Assembly: GCF_016808335.1 (NCBI RefSeq)
Contig: NC_053153.1
Span: 13,589,033 to 13,653,032 of the forward strand
DNA: 64,000 nucleotides
Direction of reading: 5' to 3'
From: Panicum virgatum
Lineage: Eukaryota > Streptophyta > Magnoliopsida > Poales > Poaceae
Made by a program: the position numbers and the translations under genes. The notes under the pieces were generated by a model. The model was not told where the DNA came from. It saw only the letters and a program-made list of their open reading frames with translations, and did no database searches. This document shows positions 50,038-60,843 of this stretch, piece after piece (position 1 is the stretch's first letter; each line of letters starts with the position of its first letter).

Positions 50038-52519
50038 CTAGTTTCCTGTTTCCTCATCTGTGCTGTTACAGCTGCTATGATGCTGGTGCAGTAATGCAGA
50101 ATTGAGTCTGCCAACGATGTCCTCTGCATTTACGGTGAACCCCTCCTCCACCTGATCAAACCAAAAGATTGTTGTTAACCTGATGTTCTGAATATCAACT
50201 TATTAACATCTCAGCTAGCAAGTTCTCATAGTTAAGAAAACTCTCGATTCAACTATTTTAAGTTATGTATAGTTGTAGTTTAACTATTGGAAGATGTATT
50301 GAGGTGTGAAAACTGGAGAAACTGAAAAGAACGGGATTGCATCACCATAATGATTTAAGATCTGCGTTCATCATCCTGACGCCCCTATAGTATATCATTT
50401 ACCTCTAATAAGAATTGTTGTACGTGTGTGTTTTGCGCAATATAATAATATAGCACATGATTAGATAATGCAAAACACAAGCTAGCCATAAGTACAACAG
50501 ACTAAGAAAAGAGAAACAAGTTCCCAACAAGATTTGATGTTGTTCATTTTTTATTTTCTTTTTTATTCTGTTGATTAATGAGTGAATTGGCATACAAAGT
50601 GTATCTAGTTAGTTAAAGCCATCATACAATGGCACCACCAAAACCAAAAAAAAGTAAGGCCTACTTGAATTGTTCTCATGATTAATTAATAACGAACATA
50701 TATGATTTTTCTCCATTTTCTGATTCATATGAGAAACACGTTGAGGATCACGACTAGAAAGAGTTGGTTTGAATCCAAATAAATTATACATAGAGAAAAG
50801 AACTAGATACAATTTATTTGGAATTAATATATCTTGCAATGCGTTATAATATTCCTCAGTTTCCAACATATAGGTCAGTAACTCAACAAGAGTAGTTTCA
50901 ACCAAAAAGACAAAAAAAAAAAACAAATCACTCAAAATATATGAATAATTCTGTTGTGATGCAGGGTTTGGTATATATCAAGGAGATCAATGTATGCAAT
51001 TTCACTCCTCAAAATGAAATAAAGAAATAAATTTAAACAAAGTTGAATCATGCTAGTCTTGTTAAAACATGTGCTACTGATTATCTCACTCACAACCTTA
51101 TCAGGGGATAAAAGTTAAAAGCTTTAATTTGTTTTGCGGGAAAAAAATAAAAGTTGAAGTTCAACGACCATACGTTCTGTCATTGATTGCACTGCAAAAA
51201 GGTATCCTGTCAAGACAAAATTAATGGATTATAATATCCTGTTAATAGTACTAGTTATTTGTATTTTTGCTAAGTTCTTCCATTATTAGGAATTCGTAAC
51301 CAGCATAGCTTTTGTTTCACATCAAAAACTATCAGAGTGTTGTTATGAAAATAGTGAAGCACAGTACTAGAATTAATTATACGATCAGAGTATCGATTAG
51401 TCAAACCTTACCTTTGCTGTAATGGTTATGATCAGAGTGCCCGCCGGGAACGGCATGACATTGGCGTGGGTGATACTGAGGCGGAGCTCCTCGACCTCGG
51501 TGAGCACCTTCACGACCACCCCCTTGCCGTCCTCGCAGTTGATCCTCACCATGACGCTCTTATCCGAGAACCGGGCCTCGATCTCCGGCAGCTGCTTCCT
51601 CGCCGCAGGCGCGGCTGATGACGCTGACAACGGGGAGCCATCTTCGTCCGGCTTGGCCGCATCATGGCGGCATGGCCTCTTGACGAGCACCACGGTCTCG
51701 ACAATGCTCCTGCCGTTGCTGCCGCCAGCCTCCAGGTCTCTGAGCTTTTCTTGAAGCTCCTTGACGTACTTGGTCGCTTCAGAAAGGATCGTCGCCTTGT
51801 CCATCTGGTCAGAAGTTAATCGTTGCATCATCGTGCGATTCGTATACGTGTTGTCAGAGATATTTGATGATGGTGTCCAAGAGGTGAAGGGGGATAGATT
51901 AATATAATTTGATTTGGATGAGGACCTTCTTGAGGCCGGGGATGACGGTGGAGAGCTCGATGAAGCGTTGGTTGATCTTCTCCCGCCGCTTCCGCTCCGC
52001 GATGATGTGGTCTTGAGCGTACGGCGTCGACATGGATCCCGCCGCGCCCTTTACACCTGCTCTCCTCGTCGGTGGCGACCCGCACACTATGTCCGGCAGG
52101 CGGTGCGTGGGGGCGGCCTCCGCCTCCGCCGGCAGCATGCCGTCGCTGCCCGGCGGCGCCGAGGCGGCGCCGAAGTTCCAGCTCACCGGAAGGTTGGTGC
52201 TGCTGCTGCTTCTGGCCAGCGTCGGTGCGGCGGGTGCGCGCCTGGCGGAGTTGGGCGTCGGCGGCCAGGCATCGTGATCCATGGCCGCGCTGGGCGGGTT
52301 GTTGCCTCCGCTGCTGCCGTCGGTGGTGTCGCCGGAGCTCCAGCTGCTCGCCGGCGCTGCCGAGATGAGCTCCTGGACCATTTCGGCCGCGTGCGAGGCC
52401 TCCCGGAGCGCTTGGAGCGAGGGGAAGGTCGTTGCCTCGCTGCAGTCGTTGTTGCTGATGGCGGCGTGCCGCAGCGTGTCCATCGCCCACTGCATAAACA
52501 GGCCCGAGTCCTCCTCCAT
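50038..52519 (-). CDS. bHLH transcription factor 2, group IVa-like (bHLH18/NAI1-like)
   Basis: A paralogue of gene 1, with exons 52,519-51,926, 51,804-51,412 and 50,151-50,038 on the minus strand, coding 366 residues; both introns are phase 0. It starts MEEDSGLFMQWAMDTL; gene 1 starts MEDSTQFMQWALSTL. The basic region begins near residue 171 (HIIAERKRREKINQRF) and is identical to gene 1; the loop-helix continues MDKATILSEATKYVKEL. The ACT-like domain starts near residue 270 (LPEIEARFSDKSVMV) and ends in VEEGFTVNAEDIVGRLNSAL, followed by a His/Ser-rich tail longer than in gene 1. Intron 1 has a GTCCTC donor, as in gene 1; intron 2 (1260 bp) has a normal GTAAGG donor. An upstream in-frame ATG at 52,627 falls in a likely 5' UTR intron. 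The role is E-box binding; any defence function is inference. Confidence 0.9.
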
Positions 52520-52553
52520 TCTGCCCGTCGTCGTCCTTAGCTTGGTGGTGTAT

Positions 52554-52817
52554 CTGCAGCTAGCAGAGATGATGATAAGCTTATTAATCATTCGGCAGCA
52601 AGAACCATTTTTAATTGTATCCTTCAATGCAAGCTAAGCCTCCTGCTAAACTTGCAGTACGATAACTAGCTAGGTGAGCAGATGTTGCTAGGTAGAAAAG
52701 TCGAAGGAATTAGACAAGACCAAATAAACGCACTAGCTACTAAAACCACTACAAATAAGTGTACTATATATTGCTGATTATTCAGAAACCCAGCAGACAA
52801 TGCAAGCAATTAATTAC
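52554..52817 (-). other. Candidate 5' UTR intron of bHLH gene 2
   Basis: On the minus strand, GAG|GTAATT at the donor and GCTGCAG at the acceptor enclose 264 bp of AT-rich DNA between the TATA box and the start codon. Splicing would remove the upstream in-frame ATG at 52,627 and leave the coding start at 52,519. Predicted from splice consensus only. Confidence 0.4.
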
Positions 52818-52943
52818 CTCAACGATCCTTGCGAACGGTTCCAAAAATATAATAGTGCCTGACAGTACAAGAAAGCAAGTCGTCTCCACTAAATAATGTG
52901 GAAAGAACCATGGGAGAGAGCGAGAGTCATCACCTTTGGCTAG

Positions 52944-52952
52944 CTTTTATAG
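52944..52952 (-). promoter_or_regulatory. TATA box of bHLH gene 2
   Basis: The minus strand reads CTATAAAAG, about 425 bases upstream of the ATG, compatible with a 5' leader split by the candidate intron. Confidence 0.5.
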
Positions 52953-53002
52953 ATATTGCCGCCGCAAACTTGACACCCCCTGCTCTGACGACGTCTCTTC
53001 AA

Positions 53003-53268
53003 TGGTGCTGTTTGGTTACTTCTCTGCTAGAAAATAATTTTTTATGCATAGGGTACTAAATAAAGTCTATTTGTAAAATTTTTTCAGGGATGGATGTAAT
53101 TTTTCGCAATGAATCTAATGATGGTAATTAATCGATGATTGGCTACAGTGATGATATAGTAACAATTATCTAATCACGCAGTCAAAGGTCTAATTAGATT
53201 CTTTAGGGTTCCTAGCTAGCGTGGGGGTTCTGGAGTTGGTTTTGCAAACTGGGTTTGTTTGACACCAT
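53003..53268. mobile_element. Degraded MITE upstream of bHLH gene 2
   Basis: It shares TACTAAATAAAGTCTATTTG, TAATTAATCGATGATTGGC and AATTAGATTCTTTAG with the GTAAATCGCGAGAC MITE family (8786-9120, 15,029-15,352). The ends are too eroded for exact borders. Confidence 0.4.
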
Positions 53269-53867
53269 AATTAGCTGTCAAAATATTACTATTCCCTAGC
53301 ATAGGACAAACCAAAGTGTTAGCCAGCCCGCTCCTTGTTTATTCTCTGGACCACTGGAGTCCAATCAGTGGCGCCCTAGATCTCTCAAGCACAACAGGAG
53401 TAATGTCCTTATATTAATATGAAGGATCTCTTAGGATTCTCGCTTTGTGACCTAAATCTAGTGAAAATGACAGTTTGCACACCACTGAAAGGTGATTCAA
53501 TTCATGGGGTAAAAGTAGTACAGGTCATGATATATATGTGGATTTGGCCTCCCATCCAAATCAAGGTCAGGTGAGCAAGCCATATCGGGGTCACGGATCG
53601 AGTGAGGTTTTGTGGTGACTGGTCAACCAATAATACGTGGAGGATTTGTTCTTTAGCGATGGTTATGTGTTGTTGCGGCGGAAGATACATGTAGATCAAC
53701 ACTGAAACAGACATGCATGTACACACAGTACACCAAGAGAGCAATCTACAAAAAAACTGATCCCTATGCTAACCTCCAAACATTTTAAGTAATGAGGCTA
53801 TATATGTATCTGTAAAATGAAAGCTAAGTGGTCTCCAAATTGGTAAAAGAAAGCGGATAGGCGTGAC
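53269..53867. other. Intergenic DNA, no gene seen
   Basis: No conserved frame, repeat pair or RNA gene recognised. Confidence 0.5.
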
Positions 53868-54867
53868 CTATGTAACACGGATACGTCACTGCAGCAGCAT
53901 ATCGCGTATCCGATACGTATCGGATATGGATACGTGTCCGATGCACTCTGGATACGTATCCTTAGAGTATCCGATTTTTTATTATTTTCACGAATATTGG
54001 ATATGCGGGCTGATACGTATCGCATAGCGTATCTCCCGCCGCGAGGGAGGAGCAGGGGAGGAGAGCCGGTGCCGGATCCGCCACCGCGAGGGAGGAGCAG
54101 GGGAGGGGAGCCAGAGCCGGATCCGCGAGGCTCCGCCCTCCCCACCCGCAGCCGCGCGCATTGGCTCGAGGAGGCAGCGGATGGGAGGCGTCGGCCATGG
54201 AAGGCGCGGAGGTGGAGTTGGCCGCCGCCATGCCTGGCCCGCACTTGTAGGGGGAGGGAGGGAGAGCGGCCTCCGCGCCTGGCCACCGCCAGCGTCCGCT
54301 CCGCTCGAGCCCTGCCGGCTCTGCCGCGCTTGGCCGCCGCCGGCGCCCGATCCGCTCGAGCTCGGCCAGCTCCGGCGCACAGGCCAGCGCCGCAGAGGCA
54401 GGCGAGCGCGGCGAGGGAGGCGCGCGAGCTGAGGGGCGAGGAGCAGCAAAGGGCGGCGGGGGAGGAGGAGCAGAGGGAGGCGTCGGGGAAGGAGCAGAGG
54501 AGCTGATGCGCTTGAGGTGGGGAAATCGGATAAGCCTATGTGAGAGAAGGGGAAATGAACGGGAATAGATAAGGATGGGGTATTTAGGTCATTTGTCTCT
54601 CGCACGTGAGCTGTGGAGGCCATTTTATTACTTTTTGAGAATTCATTTAGCACACTAGATTGTTTTATGTGTTTGTTGTATTATATGTGTGATTTGGAAG
54701 GCTGGATTAAAAGAGTGTTATGTTTCTAATTTTAAGTAATATATATAGTATTTATTTTGTTAAATAATTAAAAACGTATCTATATATCGGGTTTCTGGGA
54801 AAAACGACATATCCACGTATCCGTATCGGCCGATACCGATACGCATATATGTATCCATGCTGCATAG
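53868..54867. mobile_element. hAT-like non-autonomous element, exactly 1000 bp
   Basis: Perfect 8-bp target duplication GGCGTGAC at 53,860-53,867 and 54,868-54,875. Terminal inverted repeats CTATGTAACACGGATAC and CTATGCAGCATGGATAC match at 14 of 17. Both subterminal zones are packed with GATACGTATC-type palindromes (53,877-54,030; 54,770-54,855). The middle (about 54,030-54,500) is a GC-rich block with a direct repeat of GCGAGGGAGGAGCAGGGGAG. No transposase is visible. Confidence 0.85.
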
Positions 54868-54875
54868 GGCGTGAC

Positions 54876-55441
54876 ACTCCTAGATATATAGCCTGACCCC
54901 GCCCACAGCCCTGCTAATAAAGGCCTAAACCCTAACATATCCGGCTACTTGCACTGCCGGTTGAGTAATTGCCAGACAATGTTCAATCCCTATACGCAAA
55001 TAACAAATTCGGCGCGAATTTGACCTCATTGTGATGACATAGTAATTCCACACGAAAAAGAAAATCCAAAGGAATAGCTGATCTGTTAATTGTTTTTCTG
55101 ATATTTGGACATATTTTGGGCCGCCTTTAAGTTAGAAGTATTATTATGAAGAAAATAAGATTAGTGATCAATTATTGTAATTAGTTAATTAATGATTAAT
55201 AACATCGTTAGCAGTTACTAACCATAAAGGGGTCACCCAGAAGAGGCGTGTCCCCTCAGTGGAAACAATCACTTTTCACCAATTCATCTCTCTCACTTTT
55301 ACATTCTAATAAGAAGGTGCACAAATACAAAGTTGCATTATTTGTCTCGTAGGCTTGCAACGATACTTCTTCTCCTATATGCAACATTTTGGAGATTATT
55401 CTGGAAAAGAAAATAAACAAGAACAAGCAAATCATTATGCG
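54876..55441. other. Intergenic DNA, no gene seen
   Basis: AT-rich with no recognisable gene or paired repeat. Confidence 0.5.
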
Positions 55442-56009
55442 CACTACTACAAAAAAGATTAATCGAGACGTTTTTCGCAACCGCCTCGGATGGAAGGTCA
55501 TAATAAATGACCTATTTTCCGAGGCGGATTGCTGCCCGTCTCGATTAATCAAATAAAAAAGAAAAAGCCCGTTGATGCGCTTGCTGAGCCCATCCACGAG
55601 CCCGCCAAGCCCATCGATGCTGCGCCAGCCGCCCGCTATGCCCTGCCACCCGGATTTTGGATTCTGGAGTTGTTCGATCTTGATCGGAGAGCCAAGGAGG
55701 TTTCCTAAAAACAGTCTAGGAGTTGTCTTGTGGAGATGAGTTGTGCACCTTGCGTTGATGCATGATGCCCCAATCTGACTGACCTGATGAGTTATTGAGT
55801 GGTGTTGAGTTCGGTATTTGTTGATGCTTCAATCCGACCGGCGCTCGTTAAAAAAACATATGAATTCAATAAGATTATTGGGCCTGGGTGTCCAAAGCTA
55901 TTTAGACATATACCAGATGGTGGTTCGTCCATAAAAATTAATACTACCTAAGATCTTGGCTAGGTATGTAGGCTTAATTTGTTTTTCACTACGGAAAATT
56001 GGACCTACT
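55442..56009. mobile_element. Left end of a CACTA (En/Spm-type) transposon
   Basis: It begins CACTACTACAAAAAAG, the class hallmark. Immediately inside, GATTAATCGAGACG...CGCCTCGGA is mirrored by TCCGAGGCGGATTGC...CGTCTCGATTAATC, a subterminal hairpin at about 55,457-55,552. The copia element at 56,010 interrupts it. The opposite CACTA end is not in the window and may lie beyond 64,000. Confidence 0.75.
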
Positions 56010-56725
56010 TGAGGAATGTGGAGTACTCACTCCTGGTTGTGATGAGTGAATTGTCAACCGTGCGGTGTGATCATGTGCTTGGTCTTTGGTTGCAAGTACA
56101 CGGGCGTCGAGTGTCGACGGAGAGCTGCCGTAGAGGTGCTGTGGCCGATGGACCGTGCGGTGGATGGTGGTGAAGGGTAGCAGGGACCGGAGCTCGGACC
56201 GGGCGGCAGCTGTGGCGTCCACTCCTGAATTGAGGGCGCAAGCGCCGACGGAAGGCGGGTTTCTTGGTTTGCGCCAGAAAACCAAGCTGGCGGACGGCGG
56301 TTGAAGACGCCAAGTCGTGGAGGCACGGGCGTCGGTCTCGGGACTGACGGAGGAACGGACGTCGATGGCGTCTAGGGCCTCGCTGCGGGCGAGGAGGTGA
56401 CGGGCGTCGGGCGGCATCTAGGGCCGTCAGGAGGCTGAGGCGGGAACGGCGTCCAGGGCCACGGCATGGAGGTGGGAATCTTCTCGCGCGTTGAGTTTTG
56501 GCGGTTTTCTCAAAACCGGCCACCTACCCGGGTTTTGGGGACCCTCCAAAACCGCGGACCGGATCTTCATCTACGTGGCGGCATCGCGGAGAAGACTTCG
56601 ATTCGAAGAAAGAACCTCGGCCGTCGGATGAGATCATGTAGATATTTCCGGTTTAGCCCCTACGGGCGTTTTAGACTCTAGTTTAAGTCTAAGGGTATTT
56701 TGGACCCCTGCGTGGGCACCATAAA

Positions 56726-56765
<40 letters not shown>

Positions 56766-57963
56766 GCTGGCGCCCAGACCGCAGCACCCCTCTCTCCCAG
56801 GCGCCCCTCCCCTCTGTCTCCTCTTCCTTCCTCCTCCCTTCTCCTCTCTAGGGATTGAGGTTTTAGCCATGGGTTTTTGAGACTTTGTATTGAAATTGAT
56901 CGGGAAAGGAGGCCCTAACCTCCTTGTGCCCTCCGGGCTTTTGAATTTGCATCAATTTCATACCTTGTGGCCTCCATGAGATGAGTTTTGATTCTCCACA
57001 TTTTGTTCTTTGTGCATGAGATTCAGGGCGATTTCTAGATGATTTTGTGACTCCTTGGGGTGCTTCTAATCCATCTAGCCTAGTGCTAAAATCCCCGGAA
57101 TCACGAGCCCCTTCAATTGGAGATTTTCGCGTTCTTGAGAAAACCCCGTTCTTGCTCGGTATTTCTTCGATTCCTCCTTTCTCATGGAGTGATTCTTCAA
57201 TTCCTTCGGTGGACTTGTTCACAAGGTCTTTGTGATCGTGCCTGCAAAATTTGGTGGGTTTTGAACCTCGTTTGATAATCCGATCATCAATTTCTCAAAC
57301 CGAAAATCGAGCAGTTTTTCTCGGGCAGAATTTTTCCTTATCACCGGTTGAACTGGCGTTCGCCAATGATCAACTGGTGATCAAGGTTTTCTCAGCATGA
57401 CAGGGTTTCTTGCGTGTGCACCGGTTGATTTCTTGAATCTTCACTTTTCACTGTGTCGGATCAACCGGTGCTAATGTTTTTGCATACACCGGTGCATTGA
57501 GATTCTGTCTTTTGATCGTCGGATCAACCGGTGGTTGTTGTGTCGTTTTGGGGTCTCTCTGGACAACTGCACCGGCGATGGGGTTTGATTTCGTCGGATC
57601 AACCAGTGCTCTCTGAGTTCATTTGTGTGTGTCTCTGGACAACTGCACCGACGTTGGTTTAGATTTTGTCGGATCATCCGGTGATACTACACCGGTTGAA
57701 CCGACGCTGTTCAAACCTATACGTTGGATCAACCGGTGATATATACCGTGCTGAATCTTGTGTTGTTCTTCATGTTTGCTTCTGCGTTTATTCTCATTTG
57801 TTCCTAGGGTTGTTTGGTGTTGGTATAGTTTCTCTATAGCTATTCCACACTTCACCTAGGAATCCAGGGTTGGGTGCACACTTGGGATCATAGGCCGAAC
57901 TTTCGCTTGTGAAAGTTTTTAATCGGCTCCCATTCACCCCCTGGTCACCTTTTCGGTCCCTCA
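56010..57963 (+). repeat. 5' LTR of the second copia element
   Basis: 1954 bp, TGAGG...CCTCA. The first part is homologous to the LTRs of the 27,455 element; the later part differs. A TATA box ATAAATA at 56,721-56,727 is followed at once by (CT)16 at 56,731-56,762. From 57,340 to 57,740 it holds about ten CACCGGTTGA/TCAACCGGTG-type motifs in both orientations. Confidence 0.92.
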
Positions 57964-57965
57964 AT

Positions 57966-57977
57966 TGGTATCAGAGC
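57966..57977 (+). promoter_or_regulatory. Primer binding site of the second copia element
   Basis: TGGTATCAGAGC, complementary to initiator tRNA-Met, two bases after the LTR end. Confidence 0.92.
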
Positions 57978-58027
57978 TTGGTTAAGGTTTTCATTACCCT
58001 AACCGGTTTGAAAACCATTTGGCGACC

Positions 58028-59345
58028 ATGACAAGTTTTGGTAAGATCCCCGTGTTTACCGGCGAGGACTATGCTTACTGGAAGGTTCGCATGCGGGCTT
58101 TCTTGCAGAGCTTGGGAGCCGAGGTCTGGGATATAACCAAGAACCAGGCTTACGAGGTGCTTGCCATTCGGGTCACTCCTCTTCAAGTGATTGAGCACGA
58201 GGCTAACGCCAAGGCTGTCAATGCCTTGTTCGCTGGCGTTTTTCGTGCGGAGTTCTCACGCGTCCAGGGTTTTCAGGAAGCCCACAAGATTTGAACGTGC
58301 CTTGAGAACTACCACGAGGGCACACCTCAGGTTAAGGCAAGACTTTTCGAGACTCACCGGCGTGAATATGAGAACTTCACACAGGGGCCGGGTGAGAGCA
58401 TTGGCGACATGTTCAGTCGGTTTCAATCGATTGTGAACAAAGTCAGTGCTAACAGATCTGCTGATGCCCTTGACTACACAGCATGAGAAGGATCTCAAGT
58501 TGCTCTACGCACTTGACCGCTCTGTGTGGGATCTCAAGGTGAACACGATCATCGAGTCTGCAGGCTAGGAGACTTTGACCGTGAATGAGCTATTCAGCAA
58601 GCTCAAGGCCACGGAGGTGGATAACCAGACACGAGCCAAGATCAATGGTGCCCCTCCTTCCAAGAGCATCGCTCTTGTGACTGGCCCAGGTGGATCGAGC
58701 TCTAACGCTAACTCTGCTCTTGGTTTTTCTCTTGCCTCTTTGTCTTCTGTTGCAGATGAGTAGTTGGAGACGCTGGGCGACGACGACTTGTGCCTCCTCA
58801 TCAGCAAGTTCCAGCGTGTCTACCATAATAGGCAGAGGCGAAAGAACCCCGGGTGCTACCACTGCGGCGATCCGAACCACTTCATCGCCGACTGCCCCAA
58901 GAAGTCCGGCGGTGGCCAGAACAACAACTTCGACTACTACCACCACCGCGACCGCGACGAGGGAGGCTCCAACAAGGAGCGTCGGCGCCACAAGCACCGC
59001 AGCCGTGACCGGGACAAGGGAGGGCGCTTTGAGAAGGAGTCGATCAAGAAGCGCTTCCAGTACAAGGCCAAGAAGCGGGAGAAGGCTTTCTTGGCGCAGC
59101 TCAGCGACCTTGACAAGAGCTCCGACACCGACCGCTCTTCTTCATCGACCACCGACGACGACGACAAGAAGAAGAAGAAGCGGGACAAGGAAGCCACCGG
59201 CTTCATCGGTCTTTGCTTGGCGGCCGGTCGGCGCAAGAGTTTCTGCACTATGGCGGGTGAGGCCAATGGTGCTGGTGTGTCTCCAGGTGGACATGCTACA
59301 CCGACGCACGACGACTCTTCTCCTGGATCCGAGAGTGATTCAGAG
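58028..59345 (+). pseudogene. Copia gag, N-terminal domain and first zinc knuckle, broken
   Basis: The ATG at 58,028 opens TSFGKIPVFTGEDYAYWKVRM. The domain order matches the first element, up to the zinc knuckle CYHCGDPNHFIADC (58,854-58,895) and a Lys/Arg/Asp-rich tail ending SPGSESDSE. Defects: TGA at 58,292-58,294, a 2-nt loss near 58,481, TAG at 58,566-58,568, and TAG at 58,761-58,763. The stops fit Trp or Gln codons changed by transitions. Gag forms the particle that packages element RNA. Confidence 0.88.
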
Positions 59346-60843
59346 GTAAACTCCACTATCGACCTGCTTGATACTAAGGTTAGGGAGTTGTACGCCGCTC
59401 TCGACAATTAGAAAAAGTTGCTTAAGGAAGCAGCTAGAGAGCGTAAGCGGCTTAGGGCTGAGCTGGCTTGTGCTAGAGAGAAATCTGGAGAGGATGAGTG
59501 CGCTGGCTGCATATCTCACATGAATGATCTTGTTGCTCTCTGTGCCAAGCATGATGAGAACGTAGCGAACTTGGATGTTGCCAAGATCTCGCTGGCTGAC
59601 GTGTCTCACGAGCTAGCTAGGGCCAAGCATGAGCTTGAACTGGCCAAGGACGCTCCTATCATTAGTGATGTGCTTGAATGTGATGAGTGCTCCATCTTTA
59701 AGTCTGATCTAGCTTCTTTGCAGTCTAAGTATGCTACTGTTGTGTGTGAGCTAGAGGAGCTTAGGTCTAGGCCTATTCTTTTTGGTGCTTGTAAGATTTG
59801 TCCCACGTTTAGGTCGGAGCTAGATGAGAAGAACGCCTTGATTAAGTCTTTGGGGAAGACTAAGGTCGGGGAGTCTAGCCCACCTATTGATTGTCATGTT
59901 TGCCCTGGTCTGATTTCTGATTTGGATAATCTTATGGTAGAGAAAGCCAACTTGGAGAATGAGAACACATATCTTAGGGCGATTCTTAGTTGGGTTTCTA
60001 GTAGTGAGCCGCTGTTGGGCATGATGATCATGTAGTTTAAACGTGGTGATGTGTTTGGGGTCGGTTACACCTACACGAAGTCAGACTTTGATATGCTGTA
60101 TGGTAAGATCGGCAAGGCTGCTGGAGTTCCAAGTGCTCTAAACACTGCTAGTACGATCACGCAGCCTTCGCTTGTTGACCCCGTGGATGGTGTGCTAAAA
60201 GAACCACCAAAAGCACATCCACAGAAGTAGGTTTGGGTTCCAAAGCCCAATGAGCTGAGGAATCCCCTCAATACGCTCCCTGCTGCCACAGCCCCGGTTG
60301 CCCAGAAGAAGGGGGCTGCTCCTTCCCGTCCAAAGGCGGGGCCTCCACCTCCCAAGAGAGAGGTGAGGTACCACTGTGAGTACTGTCACAGAGACGGTCA
60401 CTTGGAGGAGTTTTGCTTCAGGAGGAAGCGGGCTGTGAGGCGTGAGCAGGAGAGACGTAACTCGAACATGTACTCGGCTCGAGTGCATGGTCCTCTTCGG
60501 CATGGTGGTAGGCAAGATGCTAGGGCGCGCCGTGTAGGTGGAGGGCAGGGAGACGGTGGTGATTACCGTGTTCCAGCGGGTGGTCGCTTTGCTGGTCGTG
60601 CTCCTGGTCATCCTCAGTACGGCTATGGACCACAGGACCGAGGCTTTGGAGGAGGTTACGAGACACCACGCTTTCCTCGCGGTGGTGGTCGTCAGCCTCT
60701 CGGTAGACGGGACGGGGGATACGCTTTGCTTGATTTTGCTAACCCTTCTGTAGAGCAAATGGCTCGACACTAGTTTGCTTCACACTTTGCTAATCCCAGT
60801 GTTGAGACATTTGCTCACCCTTTGTCTCGCTACTGATGTGCAG
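59346..60843 (+). pseudogene. Extended gag segment: coiled coil and second zinc knuckle (intron-like borders)
   Basis: It continues in the gag frame. A long charged helix (59,400-60,035, e.g. ERKRLRAELACAREKSGEDE and HELARAKHELELAK) is probably a coiled coil. A Pro-rich stretch, a second knuckle CEYCHRDGHLEEFC (60,375-60,416) and an Arg/Gly-rich tail follow. TAG codons interrupt it at 59,409, 60,033, 60,228 and 60,771, and the frame ends with TGA at 60,834-60,836. The segment begins GTAAAC and ends TGTGCAG, like an intron, and is 1498 nt long. It is absent from the element at 27,455. Confidence 0.75.
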
